6,557 nucleotides of DNA, from NCBI GenBank assembly GCA_029934175.1, contig JAOZMT010000124.1, positions 1 through 6,557 on the forward strand. The letters are read 5' to 3'. The translations under genes were made by a program, and so were the position numbers. The DNA is from Victivallales bacterium. GTDB lineage: Bacteria > Verrucomicrobiota > Lentisphaeria > Victivallales > JAUVCU01. Of this stretch, positions 6,061 to 6,557 are shown piece after piece (the first letter of the stretch is position 1; each line of letters opens with the position of its first letter). Below the pieces are notes generated by a model. That model searched no databases. It saw only the letters and a program-made list of their open reading frames with translations, and was not told where the DNA came from.

Positions 6061-6104
6061 ACATTTATCCTTCTTTAAATCTAAAAAAATTTGATTTTAA
6101 ATGT
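6061..6104 (+). terminator. Possible weak terminator of the operon
   Basis: ACATTTA (6061-6067) pairs with TAAATGT (6098-6104), and inside it AAATC (6077-6081) pairs with GATTT (6093-6097), with a nine-base asymmetric bulge. It is followed by ATATTTTC rather than a clean U-run. Its position 10 bases after the glycosyltransferase stop is the main argument. Confidence 0.25.
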
Positions 6105-6135
6105 ATATTTTCAGTAGCAATGTTAATTTGCATAA

Positions 6136-6167
6136 AAGGAGGATAAGTGAAAAATGGTATCCTCTTT
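6136..6167 (+). promoter_or_regulatory. Hairpin with a perfect Shine-Dalgarno sequence in its stem
   Basis: Positions 6136-6145 (AAGGAGGATA) pair with 6158-6167 (TATCCTCTTT) in a 10-bp stem that includes one G-U pair, with a 12-nt loop. The G-U pair becomes a mismatch on the other strand, so plus-strand RNA is favoured. The stem would hide AGGAGG (6137-6142). No U-run follows on the plus strand, so it is not a typical intrinsic terminator. Confidence 0.4.
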
Positions 6168-6209
6168 AAAAACAGTTGTCCTCTTAATTTTTACAATTTA
6201 ATAATTTAA
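6147..6209 (+). CDS. Doubtful 20-codon small ORF
   Basis: GTG at 6147 lies four bases after AGGAGG (6137-6142) and opens a 20-codon frame (VKNGILFKNSCPLNFYNLII). An ATG at 6154, in another frame and eleven bases after the same site, would give a 15-residue hydrophobic peptide ending at 6201. Neither resembles anything I know. The strong ribosome-binding site is the only reason to list it. Confidence 0.15.
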   Translation: MKNGILFKNSCPLNFYNLII

Positions 6210-6231
6210 CCTGTTTAAAATATGTATTTGA

Positions 6232-6257
6232 CAGGATAGCAGGATTTTCAGGATTTA
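6232..6257. repeat. Triplicated CAGGAT motif
   Basis: Three near-tandem units occur: CAGGATAG (6232-6239), CAGGATTTT (6240-6248) and CAGGATTTA (6249-6257). Similar CAGGATT-type runs occur in intergenic DNA of various environmental bacterial genomes; this is from memory and unchecked. No coding role is seen. Confidence 0.6.
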
Positions 6258-6329
6258 TTTTATTTATATTTTTTCTAATTACAACCTTAATAATTAAAAA
6301 GAATTAAAGATGTAAATAATTAACTGAAC

Positions 6330-6359
6330 CACAGATGAACTCAGATAAACACAGATTTT
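6330..6359. repeat. Triplicated CACAGAT motif, 10-nt period
   Basis: Three 10-nt units are CACAGATGAA (6330-6339), CTCAGATAAA (6340-6349) and CACAGATTTT (6350-6359). This resembles the ACCACAGATGAACACAGAT-type intergenic repeat I recall from many environmental bacteria. Its function is unknown. Confidence 0.65.
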
Positions 6360-6430
6360 TTTAATTCAGAATTATTAAATCAGAATTATATTTTTAATTG
6401 TTTTGTTAATGTTTTCTTTTGCATAAACCG

Positions 6431-6557
6431 CAATCCACCAATCCATCAATCCAACAATCCACCAATCCATCAATCCAATAATCCAATAATCCAATAATCC
6501 AACAATCCATCAATCCAATAATCCAATAATCCAATAATCCAACAATCCAACAATCCA
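6431..6557. repeat. Octamer tandem array (YAATCCAN), running off the window
   Basis: Sixteen consecutive 8-nt units, the last one cut by the window end, fit YAATCCAN with no insertion or deletion. Units 1-3 (CAATCCAC, CAATCCAT, CAATCCAA) repeat exactly as units 4-6. Units 5-9 (6463-6502) repeat exactly as units 10-14 (6503-6542), giving a 40-nt higher-order period. Because eight is not a multiple of three, a translated copy repeats only every 24 bases, and the minus strand gives peptides of the LDYWIIG kind. Such frames should not be taken as genes. The array probably continues to the right. Confidence 0.95.

Larger units (their letters stand above)
6051..6430. other. Gene-poor AT-rich region after the operon, with short repeats
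   Basis: No convincing gene is present. The stretch contains an imperfect AT-rich hairpin (6061-6104), a 10-bp hairpin that includes a perfect AGGAGG (6136-6167), a doubtful 20-codon frame (6147-6209) and two triplicated short motifs (6232-6257 and 6330-6359). It also has the decamer TCAGAATTAT twice (6366-6375 and 6380-6389). Confidence 0.6.

Noticed and set aside
6394..6432. 12-codon minus-strand frame (ATG at about 6424, MQKKTLTKQLKI)
   Set aside because: It has no clear ribosome-binding site and lies in repeat-flanked AT-rich sequence; chance is sufficient.
6431..6557. CRISPR array
   Set aside because: The units are contiguous 8-mers with no unique spacers, and no cas gene is present.

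Overview
The window is an AT-rich bacterial segment using the standard code, with five convincing genes. It suggests a motile, Gram-negative-type bacterium: it has a short flagellin behind a FliA (sigma-28)-type promoter, and an exported FlgO/CsgG-like protein. The MnmG sequence and the flagellin N-terminus look to me more like PVC-group or other little-cultivated environmental bacteria than Proteobacteria or Firmicutes. That placement is an impression from memory and is weak. No mobile-element gene, CRISPR array, tRNA or rRNA is visible.

Layout. Positions 1-248 carry no gene. They hold a compact, highly structured repeat (12-128) with four hairpins between two imperfect direct repeats. Two genes follow on the minus strand: a small membrane-anchored protein of unknown function (249-809) and flagellin (947-1756), with a strong intrinsic terminator between them (894-925). 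Positions 1757-2086 are a divergent control region. On the flagellin side lie a sigma-28 promoter (1922-1948) and a leader of about 160 nt with two hairpins, each showing GGA in a six-base loop; one loop is exactly the Shine-Dalgarno sequence. On the plus strand, a FlgO/CsgG-like plus DUF4384 exported protein (2087-3091), the tRNA-modification enzyme MnmG (3098-4933) and a two-domain glycosyltransferase (4923-6050) are packed head to tail as an operon. Positions 6051-6557 are gene-poor and repeat-rich: two short triplicated motifs, then an octamer tandem array (6431-6557) that runs off the window end.

How the parts may work together. Flagellin appears to be a monocistronic late flagellar gene controlled by sigma-28 and possibly, after transcription, by CsrA (with FliW as the usual partner). 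The divergent FlgO/CsgG-like protein could be an envelope component, perhaps flagellum-related, but its operon also contains the housekeeping gene mnmG, so the link is inferential. The glycosyltransferase might modify flagellin or build surface glycan; nothing in the sequence decides between these. The most notable signal is the flagellin leader, which has the geometry of a two-site CsrA target.
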